64,000 nucleotides of DNA from Blastomyces gilchristii SLH14081 (taxonomy: Eukaryota > Ascomycota > Eurotiomycetes > Onygenales > Ajellomycetaceae): assembly GCF_000003855.2 (NCBI RefSeq), contig NW_003101671.1:106183-170182 (forward strand), written 5' to 3'. The notes beneath the pieces are model-generated. The model searched no databases. It saw nothing but the letters and a program-made list of their open reading frames with translations, and had not been told where the DNA came from. The position numbers and the translations under genes are program-made. Shown here piece by piece: positions 60,091-64,000 of the stretch; position 1 is the first letter of the stretch; the number at the start of each line of letters is the position of its first letter.

Positions 60091-61120
60091 ATGACTTCAT
60101 GTATCTATACTGAGACTGATTCAATTTCACTCTCTGAGAGAAACTCTATATTATTTTCTAGAGTGTATATATCTCTACTCTGATAGAAATCTGTGATTTC
60201 TGAACTTACTGTACATTTTGATATGAGCTCTTTAATTACTCTGCTACTGTCACAGTCTCTACACACCTACATTTATTATGAACAAAGAGAGATTAAGATT
60301 GAAGATTCTCTGAGAAATAAGAGAAATATATTATCTGAATTTCACAGCTTTATCTGTATTCTTGAACAGAAATTCTGCCTTAACTTAAGTCAGTATAATA
60401 CTCATGAGATATAAGTAATATACACTGTCAACCTTCTTGAAGACATCTCTATGACTACTTGAGTTATTAAGAAGAGAGAGCTTGAGTATACTAATACTGT
60501 AATAACTTAAAAAGAATTCCAGAACTTTCTACTGAATCAAATCAAAGATCACTGTAATTACAGCTTCACAGCAGTACAGTGATTCAACTTATTATATTAA
60601 TAAGATAATGAGAATTCTTCTGATTTCAATACAAGATTTGAAGAATATTGAGAGAAATTGACTGATGATTTGAATCAATTAAAAACACAGTTTTATCTCA
60701 TAAAGCTGACTCATAACATGTGAATAATAATATTACAGTATCAGAGTTTATTAATCAATTACACTGAGATTGTCAACCTGACTTTCTGAATCTATTTGAA
60801 TAATCAATTCTCTGAGGAAAAGATCAATAAGATCTCTTTTAAGTAATTAATAATAGAATCTAAACAGCACTGTGACAGCTTTAATGTAGAGAAAGTAAAG
60901 AAGAATTCTAAGTATTCTAATTCTTCACTCACTGTAAAGAAACACTAAAAAAGATTTAACAAAGATCTCTATTTTAACTGTAGAGCTAGTAATCACTATA
61001 CTAGTAATTATAAGAAGCTGAAGAAGAGAAGAAACTGAGAAGATATCTTTTTAAAGTTAACTTCTCTTCTGATAAATGTATCTGTGAAAGATAAAGAAGA
61101 GAAAGAAATAAAGAATTAAT
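60091..61120 (+). pseudogene. Gypsy-4 gag
   Basis: ATG at 60091 (M-T-S-C-I-Y-T). A capsid-like helical region follows (E-E-Y-W-E-K-L-T-D-D-L-N near 60645-60680). A zinc-knuckle remnant F-N-C-R-A-S-N-H-Y-T-S-N-Y (about 60974-61010) has lost its last Cys. Stops at former Trp and Gln codons. Confidence 0.7.
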
Positions 61121-61134
61121 AATTCTCATATCTC

Positions 61135-62686
61135 TGAGTTTATATTACAATCACAATACATACTCTGAATAAGAAGGTATTAGTGAGATATCTACTCAAC
61201 TTCAGAGTGAATATTAACTTCATATTCTATTTCTTTTCTTTAATAAAGAATTGAAAGAAGATAGACTTATCAGATTATATGAAATTTATCAATGAAATGA
61301 AGTATTACTATTTTAATATAATTTAAGCAAAGTGTGTGATGACAGACTTAGAAGAAATCTTTAAGAAGAGCAGTCTGCTTCTTCACACTGTTAATATCAT
61401 AAATGAGAATGTTATTCTAGATCTTTTATAATTAAGAGAAAACAATTCTCTTATTAACTGAGTTACTCAGATGTGATGATATTATCTCACTAATGAAGAG
61501 ACAGTAATAGAGAAATCTGAAGAGTTTCATCAGAAGAATCTTGAGAAAGAGATAGAGTCAATATACTGTGTGGCAGATGACTGAGACTTGAGAATAGATG
61601 AAGAAGTTATCATTCTCACTACAAAATTAGCAGCAGTATCTGTTATTGAAGATAAATGAACATAATATCTCTTTATAGATTATAAGAATGTCTTTTTAGA
61701 AAGAAAAGTAGTGAAGTGTTCTGATATCAAGATACAATATAAGATTTGTCTTGAAGACAGTGTAATAGTACTGTACAGACTTCTTTACAACTTGTCTGTA
61801 AAGAAATTGAATGTTCTGTGTAAATATCTTGAGAAAGTGTAATCAAAGAACTGAATATACTTATTAAAGAGTTCAGCAGAGACATCTATACTCTTTATAC
61901 TTAAGAAGAACAGTAGACTACATCTATGCATAGACTGTAGAGATCTCAATTAGATGACAGTTAAAAATTGCTATTCATTGCTGTTATTTGATAAGATAAT
62001 CAATCAATTATCTAAAGTAAAGATGTTTACAAAGATTGATATACAGAATATCTATCATAGAATCAGAGTTAATAAAGATAATATTTAGAAAACAGCTTTT
62101 CATATCAAGTACAGTAATTTTGAATATCTTGTTTTATCTTTTAATCTTTATAACACTTCAGTCATCTTTCAGATCTATATAAATGAAATGCTGTGAGACC
62201 TTGTCAATATCTTCTGCATAGTATACTTGAATGACATTCTAATCTTCTTAAAAACAGAGAAAGAACATGATACTCATGTTCAAGAAGTGTTGAGTTGCTT
62301 GAGACAGTATTAACTCTATACAAACACTGAAAAATACTCATTCTACATATAGGAGATTGATTTCTTAGATTATATTATTGAGATGAATGATATTTCAATG
62401 AACAGAAGTCAGATCTCTGTCATTGAGAACTGATCAGCACTGTAGATGTACTGTGAGATGCAGGTGTTTCTAGAATTTGTGAATTTCTACAGACAATTCA
62501 TCTATACATATTCACAGATTACTGTCTCTCTTACAGATCTGTTAAAGAAAAGTATGAAAGACAGAAAAATAGAATCATTTATTCTCACTTAAGACACTGT
62601 ACAGATATTTGTAGAATTGAAACAAGCTTTTACAAATATCACAATACTGAATCACTTTAATTCTGACTTACTTAGTCAGTGTGAGA
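61135..62686 (+). pseudogene. Gypsy-4 protease and reverse transcriptase
   Basis: RT fingers: L-H-L-C-I-D-C-R-D-L-N (about 61920). Palm: T-K-I-D-I-Q-N-I-Y (first catalytic Asp, about 62035) and Y-L-N-D-I-L-I-F (about 62224-62245, second Asp mutated to Asn). Thumb: F-V-N-F-Y-R-Q-F-I (about 62477). The start of RNase H reaches the MITE. The protease is upstream but not clearly delimited. Confidence 0.78.
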
Positions 62687-63192
62687 TAGACTGGCCGCCG
62701 GGATCATGAATTTCACGTTTAGTCCCATTTGGTCTGGTCCCATACATTTCTTGGCGTGAATCCCGCTGGGACTGGCTATCAAAAAAACATGTAAAGTGAC
62801 TATATATCAGATCTTAAAATGAAACCATGACTTGAAAAAAATGAGAAAGTGATTTCATTTGGTCTCATTTAGTCCCATTCTTGGCATAAAGTTACTATTT
62901 TTAGACATTTTAAGGTTGTTTTTAGACTATTTTTAATTTTTTAAAAAGTAATGCTTTTTAGTAATACTCAAATGAGATTTAAAGTCATTTAAAGCAATAA
63001 AAATAATTTAAATTGTGAAGTGGAAATCATGGTCCCATTTGAAAAATGTGACAAGAGTAGACAGTAAGTCTCACTGAGACAGTATGAGACTACTATCTAA
63101 TGTTAAAACTGTGTAATGGGATCAGTCGAATTGGTAATGAGACTATCAAAAAATCTGGTCCTGGTCCCAGACACGGTCACACGGTCAGTCTA
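62687..63192 (+). mobile_element. hAT MITE, 506 bp, youngest-looking copy
   Basis: Ends TAGACTGGCCGCCGGG and GGTCAGTCTA. Perfect 8-bp duplication gtgtgaga (62679-62686 and 63193-63200). It keeps more GG, CC and CpG than the other copies, so it is the best approximation of the family sequence. Confidence 0.95.
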
Positions 63193-63200
63193 GTGTGAGA

Positions 63201-64000
63201 CTGATGTATCTGAGAATAAAGTCTGTGAAATCTTTTCAAGTTAATATTGAAGATCTTTTCATGTTGAAGAATCAGAAGATAATCATCTCTGAGAATACAG
63301 ATAATGAAATGTCTGTGAGAGAAGACTTTTTTACAAAGTCTATAAGATGCTGTGAATAAAGATCAGTGATCTTCTTCTTCAAGAAGTTATCACTTATACA
63401 GAGAAGATATGATACTCATGATTAAGAGATGTTAGTAATTGTCAAATTCTTTAAGATCTGGTGATATTATCTTCAGAGTAGTAAGTACTCAGTGCAAGTT
63501 CTCACTAATTATACAAATCTGCATTACTTCTTGACAACAAAGAGCTTAATAGAATGTCAAGCCAGGTGAATAAAGCAGCTTTCAGAGTATGATTTCTATA
63601 TCTGATACTGTTCAGAGCGGTTTAATCCTGTCAGTATACTGTCTAAACAGCCTGATTATAATATTGTTGATATAAAGAAGAATTCTATAAAAGAATCTCT
63701 GTCATCACTGCAGAAGAAGCTGGCTGCAGCGGGTTGAGATTCTCTGAAGCTCAGAAATGATGCTGATAAGACAGCTGCACAACTCAGTATAGAAGATGAA
63801 AGAAAAGTCAGATCTCTGCAGAGAACTGACACTGAAAATCATGAGCTTCTCATGTTATATCTTACCATGATTGAATTGATAAAGAATAAAATAGTCTACA
63901 ATCTTTCAACTTAACTACTTTTAAAATTTATTAATGAGTTATAGAAGAGAAATATCTCTACTCCAGCTTGAATTCAGAAGTTAAAGAAGAAAGAATTCAG
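63201..64000 (+). pseudogene. Gypsy-4 RNase H and start of the next pol region, incomplete
   Basis: Resumes pol after the MITE. A D-x-E-L-L-V-I-V-like stretch (about 63410-63450) and N-R-M-S-like sequence (about 63550) fit the RNase H and connection. The window ends before the integrase core. Confidence 0.6.

Larger units (their letters stand above)
59502..64000 (+). mobile_element. Gypsy-4, 5' part of a Ty3/gypsy retrotransposon, cut by the window edge
   Basis: Starts with an LTR opening TGTCACGCTCCC. It continues with gag, protease, RT and RNase H on the plus strand and runs off the right end. A MITE interrupts RNase H at 62687-63192. Target duplication and 3' LTR are outside the window. 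Confidence 0.85.

Noticed and set aside
1..64000. CRISPR arrays, bacterial operons, rRNA genes, biosynthetic cluster
   Set aside because: No regular short repeats with unique spacers, no rRNA-like sequence, and no host enzyme genes were seen. The content is eukaryotic retroelements and DNA transposons.

Overview
The window looks like a block of repetitive chromatin from a filamentous ascomycete (Pezizomycotina-type) genome. It is very A+T-rich, I find no convincing intact host gene, and almost everything can be assigned to transposons that sit inside one another. Repeat copies differ almost only by transitions. Former Trp codons read TGA, and former Gln codons read TAA or TAG. This is what a RIP-like (repeat-induced point mutation) process leaves behind. 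Tad-type LINEs, chromodomain Ty3/gypsy elements, a short-LTR copia element and a hAT transposon with derived MITEs fit that kind of host. The species cannot be named from this sequence. All element names used here are local labels.

Layout, outermost layer first. (1) LINE-a (minus strand) occupies 1-1897, 7592-8920, 10797-10984 and 17767-18376. It is split by gypsy-1A (1898-7591), by a chimeric tRNA/LINE retro-insertion (8921-10796), and by a 506-bp hAT MITE (ends at 10985 and 17766). That MITE is itself split by gypsy-1B (11324-17595), which in turn carries another MITE (12007-12512). (2) A 119-N assembly gap lies at 18377-18495. (3) Gypsy-2 (18773-39737) is about 21 kb only because it swallowed a full-length hAT transposon (19125-24981), a copia element (26648-33463, with LINE-c at 28135-29750 inside it) and two MITEs (34838-35343 and 37521-38026). 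(4) Gypsy-3 (39900-53357) contains gypsy-1C (43627-49277). (5) From 53358 there is a short, less mutated stretch, then a reverse-oriented fragment of a gypsy-2 relative (about 53891-59501) split by LINE-b (54067-58576). (6) Gypsy-4 (59502 to beyond the right edge) carries a MITE at 62687-63192.

Most joints are supported by target-site duplications read directly from the sequence: 14 bp for the three LINE insertions, 4-5 bp for LTR elements, and 8 bp for hAT and MITEs. The order of events is therefore well constrained. None of the reading frames looks functional. LINE-b ORF2, gypsy-1C pol, gypsy-2 integrase and the hAT transposase can still be recognised when TGA is read as a decayed Trp codon.

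The least expected items are these: a retro-insertion whose 5' end is exactly nucleotide 1 of a tRNA-like sequence and whose 3' end is LINE; an antisense ORF conserved at the 3' end of two gypsy-2-type copies; an intron-containing extra gene inside the hAT element; and a mutation spectrum that favours CpG and CpC over the classical CpA.
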